The notes: a model not told the origin generated them from the letters alone. Shown: positions 17,615-28,450, counted from the first letter of the stretch. The stretch is DNA of 64,000 bases from Thermus aquaticus (GCF_001280255.1 NZ_LHCI01000106.1:986120-1050119), one strand, 5' to 3'. Program-made: numbers and translations.

Positions 17615-18592
17615 CTACTTGAGGACTCCCGCCTCGCGGAAGTAGCGCAAAGCCCCCTCGTGGTAGGGGATGGTGCCGCCTACGAAGCGCACAGCGTTCT
17701 CCAGGGTAGTGTCCCTGGCGGCGGCCACCGCCTGGCGCAGGCCCGGGAGGTTCTCAAAAGTGGCCTTGGTGAGGGCGTAGGCCGCTTCCTCGGGGAGGCT
17801 TGCGTGGCAGACGAAAAGGTTCCAGAAGGCGAGGGTGGGGGTGTCGGAGCGGGTGTTGTAGACGCTCTTGGGGATCACCCCCGTCCCCGCCAGGCCGGGG
17901 AAGCGCCTCTGGAAGGCCTGGGCCACGGTGCTCTTGGGGTCAATGGGCACCAGGTAAAGCCTCTGCCCCTTGCGGGCCAGGGAGGCGGCAAGCTCGGTGA
18001 TGGCCCCCGTGGGCAGGCCGCCCGACCAGAAGAAGGCGTCTATGGTGCCCTCGGAGAGGGCGTTGGCGCTCTCCTGGGCTCCCAGGCGCTCCTGCTTGGC
18101 GAAGTCCTTGGGGGAAAGCCCCGCCGCCTGGAGGACCAAAAGGGCCTCCACCTCCGTGCCCGAGCCTGGGGCTCCGGTGGAGACCCGCTTGCCCTTCAGG
18201 TCCTGGAGGACCCGGATCCCTGCCCCTTCCCGGGTGACCACGTGCAGGAAGTTGGGGTACATGGCGAAGAGGATGCGCACGCTTCTGGCGGGCTTTTCCT
18301 TGAAGCGCTCGTGCCCCCCGGTGTAGGCCAGGTAGGCGGAGTCGGGGAGGACGGTGGCGCAGTAGTAGGTGCCGCCCCCGGTGCGGTTTTCCAGGAGGAG
18401 GAGGTTATCTATGGAGGCGGCGGTTTGGATGGCCTGGGCCTCGGCCACCCCCGCCTTGTTCCAGATCTCCGCCAGGGTGGTGCCGTAGTAGAAGTAGACC
18501 CCGCCCACCCCCCCCGTGGCGATGACCACCCGGGGTTTTTGGGCTAGGCCGAAACCAAAGAGGACCAAGAAGACCACCAAGGCTCGCAGCAT
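17615..18592 (-). CDS. TAXI family TRAP transporter solute-binding protein (first paralogue)
   Basis: A 325-residue exported binding protein. A signal peptide (MLRALVVFLVLFGFGLAQ) precedes the TAXI signature VVIATGGVGGVYFYYGTTLAEIWN. DLKGKRVSTGAPGSGTEVEALLVL and DAFFWSGGLPTGAITELA are typical of the family. It captures a solute, probably a dicarboxylate or amino acid such as glutamate, and delivers it to the fused permease encoded upstream. A second, clearly related protein is encoded at 20823, on the other side of the permease gene. The signature glycines are the same in both, so the two may differ in ligand or affinity. Confidence 0.92.
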   Translation of the reverse strand: MLRALVVFLVLFGFGLAQKPRVVIATGGVGGVYFYYGTTLAEIWNKAGVAEAQAIQTAASIDNLLLLENRTGGGTYYCATVLPDSAYLAYTGGHERFKEKPARSVRILFAMYPNFLHVVTREGAGIRVLQDLKGKRVSTGAPGSGTEVEALLVLQAAGLSPKDFAKQERLGAQESANALSEGTIDAFFWSGGLPTGAITELAASLARKGQRLYLVPIDPKSTVAQAFQRRFPGLAGTGVIPKSVYNTRSDTPTLAFWNLFVCHASLPEEAAYALTKATFENLPGLRQAVAAARDTTLENAVRFVGGTIPYHEGALRYFREAGVLK

Positions 18593-18617
18593 CCTTTACC
18601 CTCCTTTCCCGCTCAAC

Positions 18618-20762
18618 TTATGCCCTCCGCCCAAGCCCCGTCAAGCCCCTCTTGAGGAAGAAGGGCAGGCCCAGGAGGAAGCCCAGGAGGTTTAGGGAGG
18701 CCTGGGGGATGAAGAGGAGGAGGGCGATGAGGCCCAGGGCCCAGCTTTCGGGGCGGCTTAGGGGCCTCCGGGTGTAGCCGGCGGTGGAGGCGGAGAGGTA
18801 GATGATGCCCACGGCCACGGAGAGGAAGCGCTCCAGGATGATGGGCCAGGCCTTATCGGGGGGCAGGGTCTCCAGAACCGGCAGGATGAGGAGGCCCGTG
18901 CCCGTGTAGGTGAGGAGGAAGAAGAAGCCGATCAGGTACTTGGAAAGGGCCACCCGGGCGGCGTAAACCCCGGTGGGCAGGGGGTGGGTGCCGAAGACGC
19001 TGGCGGCGGCGTAGGCGGAGAGGGCCACAGGAGGGGTTACGTCCGCCAGGACGGCGTAGTAGAAGAGGAACATGTGGGTGGCGTAGACCGCGGCGATCTG
19101 GGCCATCTTGGGGTCCAGGCCGTAGGCGGCGAAGTTCTGGGCCGCCAGGGCGATGATGGCGGGGGCGGTGAGGGCCGAGGTGAGGACGTAGGTGGCCGTG
19201 GGGGGGACCCCCATGCCCAGGACCAGGCTGAAGAGGGCGGTGATCAGGGTGGCGAGAAGGAGGCTTTCTCCGGAGACCTGCTGCAAAAGCTGGCTGAACT
19301 TGGAGGGCAGGCCGGAGATGACCATCATGGAGAAGATGAGGTTGGCGGAGGTCACCGCGGTGCCGATGGGCAGGAGGGAGCGGAAGCCCGCCTCGAGGCC
19401 CCGGAAGATGGGCCCGATCCCCTGGGGCCTCAGGGTGGGGTCCAGGTAGGCCAAGAGGATGAAGCCCAACAGGGCCAGGCTGGCGGCGGTGCGCACCTCG
19501 TAGCCCAGGTAGAGGAGGACCACGATGAGGAGGATGGGCAGGAAGATGGGGCTGTAGCGGAGGGCGTAGGCGCGGCGGCTCATGCCTAACTCGGGGGCCA
19601 CCGCGGGCAGGCCCGCCTTGCGGGCGTAGAACTCGTTGAAGGCCATGATGGAGAGGAGGTAGAGGAGGGCGGGCCCGATGGCCATGGCCATCACCTTGAG
19701 GTAGGGGATTTCCAAGATCTCCACCATGATGAAGGCGATGCTTCCCATGATGGGGGGCATGATGAGGGCGATGGTGCCGGCGGTGGCGGCGATGCCGGCG
19801 GCGGTGAGGCGGTCGTAGCCCGCTCGCTCGTAGAGGGGCTTGGTCAGGGCGGCCACGAACTGGGTGTCGGCGGCCCCCGAGCCCGAGAACATCCCCATGA
19901 AGGTGCCCGCCAGCCCCGTGACCCGGCCGGGGGTGGCGGGGCTTTTCCCCACCAGGGCCAGGGCCATGTTGGCCACCACCCGCCCCAGGCCCAAGGCGGT
20001 GATCATCCCGGAGAGGAGGGTGAAGTAGACCAGGTACTTGGCCGAGACCCCGGTGATGAGGCCGTAGATCCCCGCCTCCGTCTCGTTGAAGCTCTTGCCC
20101 AGGAGGAGGTCTATGGGCTGGGGGGCGCCCCGGAAGGCTCCGGGAAAGACCTGGGCGTGGAGGTTGTAGCTGAAAAAGAAGAGGACCAGAACCGGCATCA
20201 CCGGCCCCAGGAGGCGGTAGACCACCCCCAGGAGGAGGAGGATGAGGGCGAGGCTCATCCCCGCGTCCCAGGCCGCGGGGATCACCGCCCGGTAGACCAA
20301 CTCCTCAAAGTAGCGGGCCTGGTACCAGGTGGGCAGGACGGCGAGGAGGGCTCCTAGGAGGGCCGTGGGGCGCTGGAGCCTGGGGACCACCGCCGGCAGG
20401 ACCGCCACCGCCCAGACCAGGAGGCCGAAGAGGCGGACCTCGAGGGGCAGTTCCATGGCGGGGGGCCTGGGGAAGAGAAAGCTATGGAGGGGGATGAGGC
20501 TGAAGGCCAGGAAGACCCAAGAGCCCAGGGTAGCCTTCCTGGGCGGGGCGAAGAAGCTCACCAGGTAAGCCCCGAGGAGGAGGAAGAGGACGTGGGTGCT
20601 CCGCTGTAGCTGGACGATGTCCAGAAGGGGGATCTCAGCCTTGGCCAGGGGGGTAAAGGGGTGGAGGACCAGGTAGAGGCTGTAGAGGGACCCCAGGATC
20701 AGGACCAGGCGGGCGAGCCGTCCCAGGGGGCTTGGGGGAAGGGAAGCGTGGACTTCCGCCAT
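18618..20762 (-). CDS. TRAP transporter fused permease (TAXI type)
   Basis: A 714-residue membrane protein that joins the small (4-helix) and large (about 12-helix) TRAP permease subunits in one chain. The large-subunit motifs are seen in GLAGTFMGMFSGSGAADTQFVAALTKPLY, IALIMPPIMGSIAFIMVEIL and LVLGMGVPPTATYVLTSALTAPAI. It runs on an ion gradient rather than ATP. Its gene sits between the two TAXI binding-protein genes and after a hairpin that follows the first of them. The DUF3394-like C-terminal region of some homologues is replaced here by a short hydrophobic tail. Confidence 0.93.
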   Translation of the reverse strand: MAEVHASLPPSPLGRLARLVLILGSLYSLYLVLHPFTPLAKAEIPLLDIVQLQRSTHVLFLLLGAYLVSFFAPPRKATLGSWVFLAFSLIPLHSFLFPRPPAMELPLEVRLFGLLVWAVAVLPAVVPRLQRPTALLGALLAVLPTWYQARYFEELVYRAVIPAAWDAGMSLALILLLLGVVYRLLGPVMPVLVLFFFSYNLHAQVFPGAFRGAPQPIDLLLGKSFNETEAGIYGLITGVSAKYLVYFTLLSGMITALGLGRVVANMALALVGKSPATPGRVTGLAGTFMGMFSGSGAADTQFVAALTKPLYERAGYDRLTAAGIAATAGTIALIMPPIMGSIAFIMVEILEIPYLKVMAMAIGPALLYLLSIMAFNEFYARKAGLPAVAPELGMSRRAYALRYSPIFLPILLIVVLLYLGYEVRTAASLALLGFILLAYLDPTLRPQGIGPIFRGLEAGFRSLLPIGTAVTSANLIFSMMVISGLPSKFSQLLQQVSGESLLLATLITALFSLVLGMGVPPTATYVLTSALTAPAIIALAAQNFAAYGLDPKMAQIAAVYATHMFLFYYAVLADVTPPVALSAYAAASVFGTHPLPTGVYAARVALSKYLIGFFFLLTYTGTGLLILPVLETLPPDKAWPIILERFLSVAVGIIYLSASTAGYTRRPLSRPESWALGLIALLLFIPQASLNLLGFLLGLPFFLKRGLTGLGRRA

Positions 20763-20776
20763 CGCGCACCTCCTCC

Positions 20777-20805
20777 AAAAAGGGCCCGGGGCTTCCGCCC
20801 GGGCC
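20777..20805 (-). terminator. Hairpin with T-run between TAXI binding-protein and permease genes
   Basis: On the minus strand the inverted repeat GGCCCGGG/CCCGGGCC (20805-20798 and 20790-20783) is followed by CTTTTT (20782-20777), a rho-independent terminator layout. It lies 17 bases after the binding-protein stop and 14 bases before the permease start, so it probably terminates part of the transcripts and keeps binding-protein mRNA in excess. Confidence 0.7.
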
Positions 20806-20822
20806 TCAAGAGGGCCTAATCC

Positions 20823-21812
20823 TTAGCGGATGGCCCCCACCTCTTTGAGGTACTCCTCGGCCCCGGGGTGGAAGGGGACGATGAACCGGCCGAAGAGCTT
20901 GGCGGTGTTGGCTACGGAGGTGTCCCTGGCGGCGGCCACCGCGCTCCTCAGGGTCTGCAGGTTCTCAAAGGTGGCCTTCATCATCCCGTAGGCCACCTCC
21001 TTAGGCAGGCTTTCCGGGCAGACCAGGACGTTCCCCGTGTTCAGCCCGGGCACGTCGGTGCGGGTGTTGTAGACGCTCTTGGGGACCACCGTGGTGTCCA
21101 GGAGCCCGGGGAAGCGCTTAAGGGCCACCTGGGCGGTGGTGCTCTTGGGGTCAATGGGCACCAGGTAGATCCGGTCCCCCTTGCGGGCCAGGCTCTGGGA
21201 GAGCTCCACGATGGAGCCCGTGGGCAGGCCGCCCACCCAGAAGAAGGCGTCCAGGGTGCCCTCGGAAAGGGCCTTGGCCGCCTCGGCCACGGGCAGGCGC
21301 TCCCGCTTGGCGAAGCTCTCCGGCTTCACGCCCGCCGCCTGGAGCAAGAGGAGGGCCAGGTTCTCGGTGCTGGAACCGGGTTGGCCCGTGGATACCCGCT
21401 TGCCCTTCAGGTCCTGGACCACCTTGATGCCGCTTTTCTCGCTGGTCACCAAGTGGATGAAGGAGGGGTACATGTAGAAGAGGACCCGCTGGTCCTTGGC
21501 GGGCTTGGCCTTGAAGCGGGGCTCCTCTCCCGTGAAGGCCACGTAGGCGGAGTCCGTGGTGGTGAGGGCGCAGTAGTAGGTGCCCGCCCTGGGGTCCGTG
21601 CGGTCCCGGAGGAGGAGGAGGTTGTCGTAGGAGCCACCCGTCTGGACGGGCTGGGCCTCCACGACCCCCGCCTTGTTCCAGATGTCGGCCAAGGCGGTGC
21701 CGTAGTAGAAGAAGACCCCGCCGGTGCTCCCGGTGCCGATGACCACCTTGGGCTTCTGGGCCAGCGCCAGGCCCAGGGCCAGAAGTCCGAGGACGATAAG
21801 GGCTCGCTTCAT
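20823..21812 (-). CDS. TAXI family TRAP transporter solute-binding protein (second paralogue, operon leader)
   Basis: A 329-residue exported protein, close in sequence to the 325-residue paralogue at 17615. The signal peptide MKRALIVLGLLALGLALAQ leads into VVIGTGSTGGVFFYYGTALADIWN. DLKGKRVSTGQPGSSTENLAL and DAFFWVGGLPTGSIVELS match the family. I chose the ATG at 21812 because GGGAGGTGAGC stands before it; an in-frame ATG five codons upstream overlaps that site. It is the first gene of the operon with its own promoter at 21842-21870, and a terminator-like hairpin follows it. Confidence 0.92.
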   Translation of the reverse strand: MKRALIVLGLLALGLALAQKPKVVIGTGSTGGVFFYYGTALADIWNKAGVVEAQPVQTGGSYDNLLLLRDRTDPRAGTYYCALTTTDSAYVAFTGEEPRFKAKPAKDQRVLFYMYPSFIHLVTSEKSGIKVVQDLKGKRVSTGQPGSSTENLALLLLQAAGVKPESFAKRERLPVAEAAKALSEGTLDAFFWVGGLPTGSIVELSQSLARKGDRIYLVPIDPKSTTAQVALKRFPGLLDTTVVPKSVYNTRTDVPGLNTGNVLVCPESLPKEVAYGMMKATFENLQTLRSAVAAARDTSVANTAKLFGRFIVPFHPGAEEYLKEVGAIR

Positions 21813-21841
21813 GCTCACCTCCCGCATGCTTTTGCGCCCAT

Positions 21842-21870
21842 ACCCTACCCTGGCCCTCCTTCCTTGTCAA
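21842..21870 (-). promoter_or_regulatory. Promoter of the TAXI-TRAP operon
   Basis: TTGACA (21870-21865 on the minus strand) and TAGGGT (21847-21842) are separated by 17 bases. The promoter lies inside the last codons of the upstream protease gene, which is transcribed in the same direction. Confidence 0.7.
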
Positions 21871-22957
21871 GGGAGGTAAGCCCCAGGAGGCGCACCTGGA
21901 AGGCCCGGAGGAGGTCGGTCTTGCTGAGGACGCCCAGGAGGGTATCCCCCTCCATGACCAAGGCCCGGGCGTAGCCCCGCTCCCCCATGCGCTCCAGGGC
22001 CCTCAGGGCCGAGTCCTCGGGGGAGAGGGCCAAAGGCTCCTGCACGTAGCGGCCCACGGGGGCCCTGGGGTCCGCCCCCTCCAGGCCCTCGAGGCCCACC
22101 ACCCCCAAAACCCGCCCCTCCTCCACCACGGGAAAGCCGGAGACCCGGTGGGCCAGGGCGAGCCGGAGGAGCTCCTCCACCGGGAGGTCTTTGGGAATGG
22201 CGATGGGGTTCGGGCTCATGAGGTCCCTCACCTTCAGGCCCTCGAGGGCCTGGGCCAGGAGGGTGGCCTCGGCCTCGGCCCGGGAGGCCATGTAGACGAA
22301 GAAGGCCATGAGGACCAGGAAGGGGTTGAAGACCATAAGCCCGAAAAGCCCCAGGGCCACCGCCACCGCCTGGCTCATCCCCATGGCCTTTTGCGTGGCC
22401 CGGGTGTAGGCGTGGCGCAGGGCCAGGAGGGCCCGGTAGACCCGCCCCCCGTCCAGGGGCAGGGCGGGGAGGAGGTTGAAAAGCCCCAGGACCAGGTTCA
22501 CCAGGGCCAGGTAGTGGGTGAGGAAGCCCAAGGCCCCCGCCTCCTGGCGAAGAAGCCGGAAAAGGAGGGCCAGGGCGAAGCTCACCAAGGGCCCGGCGAG
22601 GGCGATGAAGAGCTCCTTTTTGGGCTCCCTGGGGATCCTTTCCAGTTGCGCCACCCCGCCCAAGAGCCAGAGGGTGATCCGCTGGGTGCGGATTCCTAGG
22701 CGCTGGGCGGCCAGGGCATGGCCCAGTTCGTGGAGGAGCACGGAGAGGAAGAGGCCTAGGGCGGCCACAAGGCCCAGGAGGAAGGGCCAGGGGCCCTGGA
22801 GGAGGCCAGGGTCTTGGGGCAGGTCAAAGAGTTCCAGGTAAAGGGGCAGGTTGCCGCCGATGAGGAGGGCGAGAAGGGGTAGAACCAGGAGAAAGGTCAG
22901 GTCCAAGTGGACGGGGATGCCCAGGAGGCGGAAGAGGGGAAGGCCGCGTTGGAGCAT
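21845..22957 (-). CDS. Site-2 protease (M50) family metalloprotease with CBS domains
   Basis: A 370-residue integral membrane protease that would cut membrane-bound substrates. The zinc motif HELGH sits in LSVLLHELGHALAAQRLG near residue 75, and the second ligand motif in LPALPLDGGRVYRALLALR near residue 165. After the membrane core come two CBS domains (from DLMSPNPIAIPKDLPVEELL and from YVQEPLALSPEDSALRALERMG), which in other proteins bind adenine nucleotides and give energy-dependent control. The start ATG has no ribosome-binding site and follows TATACT by 5 bases, so the transcript is probably leaderless. Confidence 0.9.
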   Translation of the reverse strand: MLQRGLPLFRLLGIPVHLDLTFLLVLPLLALLIGGNLPLYLELFDLPQDPGLLQGPWPFLLGLVAALGLFLSVLLHELGHALAAQRLGIRTQRITLWLLGGVAQLERIPREPKKELFIALAGPLVSFALALLFRLLRQEAGALGFLTHYLALVNLVLGLFNLLPALPLDGGRVYRALLALRHAYTRATQKAMGMSQAVAVALGLFGLMVFNPFLVLMAFFVYMASRAEAEATLLAQALEGLKVRDLMSPNPIAIPKDLPVEELLRLALAHRVSGFPVVEEGRVLGVVGLEGLEGADPRAPVGRYVQEPLALSPEDSALRALERMGERGYARALVMEGDTLLGVLSKTDLLRAFQVRLLGLTSLDKEGGPG

Positions 22958-22962
22958 GCCTC

Positions 22963-23010
22963 AGTATAGGTCCACCCGGGGTCGGTCTGGTAATGACTGG
23001 TCGGTCAGTC
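22963..23010. promoter_or_regulatory. Divergent regulatory region: protease -10 and TetR-like operator before the MFS gene
   Basis: On the minus strand TATACT (22968-22963) stands 5 bases before the protease ATG. At 22995-23010 the plus strand has GACTGGTCGGTCAGTC, an imperfect palindrome with outer arms GACTG and CAGTC. Its size and ACCGAC core resemble operators of TetR-type regulators. It lies between a possible -10 (TAATGA, 22991-22996) and the GTG start of the MFS gene, a place where a bound repressor would block the exporter. No TetR gene is adjacent. Confidence 0.45.
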
Positions 23011-23023
23011 GTAAGCTAGGGGG

Positions 23024-24194
23024 GTGCTGGCCCTGGCCGTCCTAAAGGACCCCCGGTACCGGGCCTACTGGCTCGCCCTCTTCACCTCCCAGATGGGCAC
23101 CTGGATGCAGGCCGCCGCCCAGGGCTGGCTGGTCCTCCTCCTCACGGGAAGCGCCGAGCGGCTGGGCCTGGTGGTGGCCTTCCAGTTCCTGCCCGCCCTC
23201 CTCTTCTCCCTACCCGCCGGGGTCCTGGCGGACCGCTACCCCAAGCGCAACCTCCTCCTCCTCACCCAAGGGGGGATGATGCTCCTGGCCCTTCTCATGG
23301 CCCTCCTCATCCTCACGGGGCAGGTGCGCTACGGGCACGTCCTCGCCTTCGCCTTCCTCTACGGGGCCCTGAACGCCATGGACCTGCCCGTTCGCCAGAG
23401 CTTCACCGTGGAGCTGGCGGGCAGGGAGCGCTACCCCGGGGCCATCGCCCTAAACTCCTTTGGCTTCAACCTAAGCCGCCTCCTGGGACCTGCCCTTTCC
23501 GGCCTCCTCATCTCCCTCTTCGGCGTAGGGGTCGCCTATCTGGCCAACGCCCTCTCCTTTTTGCCCCTCCTTCTGGTGCTCCTCCGCCTGCCCCCAGGGC
23601 CTCGAGGGGAGGACGGGGATGGGCGCTGGTGGCGGGAGGCCCAGGAAGGGGTGGGGTTTGTCCTGGCCCACCCCCTGGTGCGGCGGGTGGTGGGCCTGGT
23701 CCTCTTCGCCAGCCTCTTGGGGATGAACTTCCAGACCCTGGTGCCCGCCTACGCCAGGCTGGTCCTGGGCCTCTCGGCCACGGGCTACGGCTTTTTGGTG
23801 TCCAGCGTGGGGCTTGGGGCCCTGGCGGCGGCCTTGGTCATGGCCTTCACCGGCAGGCCCAAGCCGGGGAGGCTCCTCCTTGGGGTCTTGGCCCTGGCCC
23901 TGGCCCACATGGGCCTCTTCCTGGCCCACCCCGCCCTGGTGCCCCTCTTCCTGGCCCTAGGGGGGTTTGGCATGATCTCGGTCCTCATCAACGCCAACAC
24001 CCTGGTGCAGCTTTCCGTGCCCGACCGCCTCCGGGGCCGGGTCATGGCCGTCTACAGCCTGGTCATGCTGGGCACGGGGCCCCTCGGGGCCTACCTGACG
24101 GGCCTCCTCTTTGAAGTCCTGGGGGGGCGGTGGGCCGCTTTGGTCCTGGGAGGGGCGGTCCTTTTGGTGGGCCTTTACCAGGCGAGGCCCTGGC

Positions 24195-24220
<26 letters not shown>
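23024..24220 (+). CDS. Major facilitator superfamily transporter (EntS-like exporter)
   Basis: A 398-residue, about 12-helix secondary transporter of the MFS_3 (EntS/DHA3) group. The N-terminal [23 protein letters not shown] and the loop [14 protein letters not shown] after helix 2 (the MFS A-motif variant) are typical, as is [24 protein letters not shown]. Members export siderophores, macrolides or other compounds; the substrate here is unknown. The GTG start at 23024 follows AGGGG. Its last 26 bases overlap the 3' end of the convergent wecB. Confidence 0.88.
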
Positions 24221-25309
<1,089 letters not shown>

Positions 25310-25313
<4 letters not shown>

Positions 25314-25876
25314 GCGACCCCCAGGATGAGGGCCACGGGGAGGCGGGCTTCGGGGAAGTGGAGGGGGGCTACCGTTTCCTCAGGGCCCAGGACCTGGGCC
25401 TCGGCGAAGCCTTCCGGCGTGGGCTTCCGGTAGACCTCCAGGCGGTGGGCCTCGAGGTCCACAAGCCAGACCTCGGGGATCCCCGCCTTGGCGTAAAGGG
25501 GAAGCTTCACCTCCCGGTCGTAGGCCTGGGAGGTGTCCATGACCTCCACCAGGAGGAGCACGTCCTCCGGCCCCGGGTGAGACTCTCCGTAGAAGTCGGG
25601 CCTGGGCCTAAGAAGCGTTAGGTCCGGCTGGGGTTCGGAGTAGGGGCCAAGGCGGACGAGGTCCTGGACCCCGAGGAGGGCCTTACCCTTCAGCAACTCG
25701 TGGAAGAGGTGGTTTAGCCGCTTGACCGCGGCGGCGTGTCGGCTGCCGATGGGGCTCATCTCCAGGATCTCCCCCTCAATGAGTTCCACCCGGTCGTCCT
25801 CGCGCAGGATGCCGGCCTGAAGGAGGCGGTGGTACTCCTCGGTGGTGAAGGGCCTCCGCTTGACCACGGCCCTCAT
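25310..25876 (-). CDS. Uma2 family (DUF820) putative endonuclease
   Basis: A 188-residue protein of the Uma2 family, which has a PD-(D/E)XK nuclease-like fold. The features seen are the N-terminal [39 protein letters not shown] and [18 protein letters not shown], the last giving the E-x-V and K positions of the fold. Family members are common in cyanobacteria and Thermus, often in many copies, and their role is unknown. It is wedged between wecA and wecB with 4-base overlaps at both ends. It may be an inserted gene; I see no link with sugar metabolism. Confidence 0.8.
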
Positions 25877-26961
25877 TCTACTTCCCGCAGAAGGGCTCGG
25901 AGCCTCCGGTAGGTGACCCAGGCCAGGCCCAGGGCCGTGGCCAGGAAGCTGGCCAGGATGGCCTCCCAGGGCATCCTCAGGTAGGCCATGGCCAGCAGGT
26001 TGAAGAGGAGGGCCAGGCCCCAGAGGAGGAAGGCCACCCGCCTCTGGGAAAGCCCCCGGGCCAGGAGGCGGTGGTGGATGTGGTCCTTGCCGGGGGTGGA
26101 GAGGGGGTTCTGGCCCCTCAAGAGCCTCCGCACCACCACCTGGGTGGTGTCCAGGATGGGCAGGAGGAGGAAGAGGGCGGGGGGCAGGAGGCCCAGGAGG
26201 GTGGTGAGCTTCAGGTTGCCCAGAAGGGCGGTGGCCGCCAGGGTGTAGCCCAGGAAGTAGGCCCCGGCGTCCCCCAGGATGATGCGGCTTGGGTGGAGGT
26301 TGTGCCTGAGGAAGCCCAAAGCGGCCCCCGCCAGGGCGGCGAGGACCAGCGTCCCCGCCGCCCAGTAGGGGAACTGGGCGGAGACGAAGAGGAGGCTCAT
26401 GGCGCTCACGTAGGCCACGCCGCCCGCCAGGCCGTCCAACCCGTCCATGAGGTTCAGGGCGTTGGTGATGCCCACCACCCAGAGCCAGGTGAGGAAGAGG
26501 CCCAAGGCGGGGTCCAAAGGCGTGCCGAAGGCGGCCTCAAAGCGGATGCCCACCGCCATGAGGAGGAGGGCCGCCAGGGTCTGGACGAAGAGGCGGAAGA
26601 GGGGGGGAAGGCCGAACTGGTCGTCCACGAAGCCCACCAGCACCAGCCAGGCCCCTCCCAGGAGGATGGCCAGGACCTGGATGAGGACCCCCTCCACCAG
26701 GATGGGCCGGAGGAAGGCCGCCGCCACCAGGGCCAGGACCACGCCGGCGTACAGGGCGAGCCCCCCGGCGTTGGGAAGGGGTTCGCGGTTCAGGCGCCGC
26801 TCGTTGGGCAGGTCGGCCCAGCCCACTTTGAGGGCGAAGCGGCGCACATGGGGGATGAAGCGCCAGGTGAAGAAGAGGGCCACCAGGAAGACGAAGACCA
26901 CCGTGAGCCAGCCCCCGCCCGTGGGCTCGGCGACGCCGATGCGTTTAAGGACCTCGCTCAT
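25873..26961 (-). CDS. wecA: Undecaprenyl-phosphate N-acetylglucosaminyl-1-phosphate transferase-like protein (WecA/TagO)
   Basis: A 362-residue polytopic membrane transferase of the MraY/WecA family that puts a sugar-1-phosphate onto undecaprenyl phosphate. The landmarks are [21 protein letters not shown], the Asp pair in [48 protein letters not shown] and the cytoplasmic [17 protein letters not shown] with the histidine motif of the WecA branch. It is cotranscribed with wecB, which supports a role in surface polysaccharide rather than peptidoglycan. Confidence 0.9.
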   Translation of the reverse strand: MSEVLKRIGVAEPTGGGWLTVVFVFLVALFFTWRFIPHVRRFALKVGWADLPNERRLNREPLPNAGGLALYAGVVLALVAAAFLRPILVEGVLIQVLAILLGGAWLVLVGFVDDQFGLPPLFRLFVQTLAALLLMAVGIRFEAAFGTPLDPALGLFLTWLWVVGITNALNLMDGLDGLAGGVAYVSAMSLLFVSAQFPYWAAGTLVLAALAGAALGFLRHNLHPSRIILGDAGAYFLGYTLAATALLGNLKLTTLLGLLPPALFLLLPILDTTQVVVRRLLRGQNPLSTPGKDHIHHRLLARGLSQRRVAFLLWGLALLFNLLAMAYLRMPWEAILASFLATALGLAWVTYRRLRALLREVE

Positions 26962-27584
26962 TTGGTCCCGTAGATGCGGTCCCCGGCATCGCCCAGGCCG
27001 GGGACGATGTAGCCGTGCTGGTTCAGGCGCTCGTCAATGGCGGCCACCACCACCTCGGTGTCGGGGTGGTCCCGGGCGATGCGCTCCAGGCCCTCCGGGG
27101 CGGCGATGATGCACATGAGCTTGATGCCGGTGGCCCCCTTTTCCTTGAGGAGGGAGAGGGCGTGGCTGGCGCTTCCCCCGGTGGCCAGCATGGGGTCCAG
27201 GAGGAAGACCCGCCTTTCGGCGATGTCGGGTGGGAGCTTGGCGTAGTACTGGACGGGCTTTAGGGACTCGGGGTCCCGGTAGAGGCCGATGTGCCCCACC
27301 CGGGCGTGGGGGACCAGCTTGAGGATGCCCTCCACCATGACCAGGCCGGCCCGCAGGATGGCCACCAGGGCCAGCTTCTTGCCCGAGAGCACCTTGACCC
27401 GGGCGGGGGCCACGGGGGTTTCCACGGTGGCCTCGGTGAGCTCCAGGTCCCGCATGGCCTCGTAGGCCATGAGGAGGGAAAGCTCCTCGGCCAGCTCCCG
27501 GAAGTCCTTGGGGCCGGTGCGCTTGTCCCGGAGGTGGGCCAGCTTGTGCTGGACCAGGGGGTGGTCCACCAGGGTGATCTTCAT
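26958..27584 (-). CDS. upp: Uracil phosphoribosyltransferase
   Basis: A 208-residue salvage enzyme that makes UMP from uracil and PRPP. The features are [21 protein letters not shown] at the start (a typical Upp N-terminus), [14 protein letters not shown], the PRPP loop [16 protein letters not shown] and the uracil-binding tail [18 protein letters not shown]. It is the first gene of the four-gene operon. Instead of a ribosome-binding site, TAGGCT lies 7 bases before the ATG, so the operon transcript probably begins at the start codon. Confidence 0.96.
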   Translation of the reverse strand: MKITLVDHPLVQHKLAHLRDKRTGPKDFRELAEELSLLMAYEAMRDLELTEATVETPVAPARVKVLSGKKLALVAILRAGLVMVEGILKLVPHARVGHIGLYRDPESLKPVQYYAKLPPDIAERRVFLLDPMLATGGSASHALSLLKEKGATGIKLMCIIAAPEGLERIARDHPDTEVVVAAIDERLNQHGYIVPGLGDAGDRIYGTK

Positions 27585-27591
27585 CCCAAGA

Positions 27592-27597
27592 AGCCTA
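27592..27597 (-). promoter_or_regulatory. -10 element for leaderless upp transcript
   Basis: TAGGCT on the minus strand stands 7 bases before the upp ATG at 27584, with no purine-rich site in between. It lies at the very end of the upstream kinase-like gene. Confidence 0.5.
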
Positions 27598-28437
27598 ACA
27601 CGCCTTCCCCTTCCGGGGAAAGCAGTCCTGGAAGAAGCTGAGGGCCTTGGGAAGCTTTTCCTTTAGGGCCTCGGGGAACTCCTCGGGCTTCTTGCTCCTG
27701 AACCAGTGGAGGTCGTGGAGGTAGGTGAGGGGGACGTAGAACCCCAGGCGCTCCCGCACCTCCTTGGGGTAGAGGCGGCCCAGGCGGAGGAGGGCCTCCC
27801 GGGCTTTGGCCTCCCCCAGGAGGTCCAGGCTTCCCGTCTTAAGGAGGGCCAGGTCCCGGGCCGGGTCGTCCCCACCGGAGCGCACCCAGTCCACCAGGAT
27901 GACCTCCAGGCCCTCCGCCCCGGGCTCCTTCAGGAGGAGGTTGCCCGCCCAGGCGTCCCGGTGGCAGAAGCGGCGCTCCACTCCGGCGGCCAGCGCCACC
28001 TCCTTCTTCAGGGCCTTCACCAGGTCCAAGGCCTCGGGGACGGAAAAGAGGCTTTCGGCGAAGCGCTCAAGCCGCTCCAGAAGCTCTTCCCGGCTCACCA
28101 CCCCGGGCTCGGGCAGGCGGTGGAGGGAGAGGAAGAGGTGGGACAAGGCGGCGAGGGTCTTGGGCGTGAAGGCCTCGGGGGAGAAGGGCCTGCCGGGAAA
28201 GCGCCGGGTCACCAGGACCCCCTGGCCCTCCACCTCCACCACCCCCAGGACCAGGCTTCCCAGGCCGGCCCGGGCCATGCGCTTGGCCTCGAGGGCTGCC
28301 AGGTGGGCCTCTTCCCGCCCGTACACCTTGTAGACCCGCTCGCCGTCCGTATACACCCGGGCCTCAAACCCCCCCAAGGGCGTGAGGCGGGCGAAGCCTT
28401 CTTGGGGGAGGAGGCCCTTGAGGGCGGCCACGGCCAC
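27595..28437 (-). CDS. Aminoglycoside phosphotransferase / choline kinase-like protein
   Basis: A 280-residue protein of the APH kinase-like fold. The N-lobe [23 protein letters not shown] contains a glycine-rich loop and the likely nucleotide-binding Lys. The catalytic loop is [13 protein letters not shown] (H-x-D-x4-N) and the metal-binding segment [21 protein letters not shown]. Substrates of this family include aminoglycosides, choline, homoserine and sugars; none can be chosen here. I place the start at GTG 28437 because TAGAAT ends 7 bases before it; the open frame upstream is antisense to the divergent radical SAM gene. Confidence 0.78.
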   Translation of the reverse strand: MAVAALKGLLPQEGFARLTPLGGFEARVYTDGERVYKVYGREEAHLAALEAKRMARAGLGSLVLGVVEVEGQGVLVTRRFPGRPFSPEAFTPKTLAALSHLFLSLHRLPEPGVVSREELLERLERFAESLFSVPEALDLVKALKKEVALAAGVERRFCHRDAWAGNLLLKEPGAEGLEVILVDWVRSGGDDPARDLALLKTGSLDLLGEAKAREALLRLGRLYPKEVRERLGFYVPLTYLHDLHWFRSKKPEEFPEALKEKLPKALSFFQDCFPRKGKAC

Positions 28438-28443
28438 GGGGTT

Positions 28444-28450
28444 TATTCTA
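28444..28450. promoter_or_regulatory. Shared divergent -10 region of kinase-like and radical SAM genes
   Basis: Within the 18-base gap between two GTG start codons, TATTCT (28444-28449) ends 6 bases before the forward GTG at 28456, and on the minus strand TAGAAT (28450-28445) ends 7 bases before the reverse GTG at 28437. The two hexamers overlap by five base pairs. Neither gene has a Shine-Dalgarno site. Confidence 0.6.
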
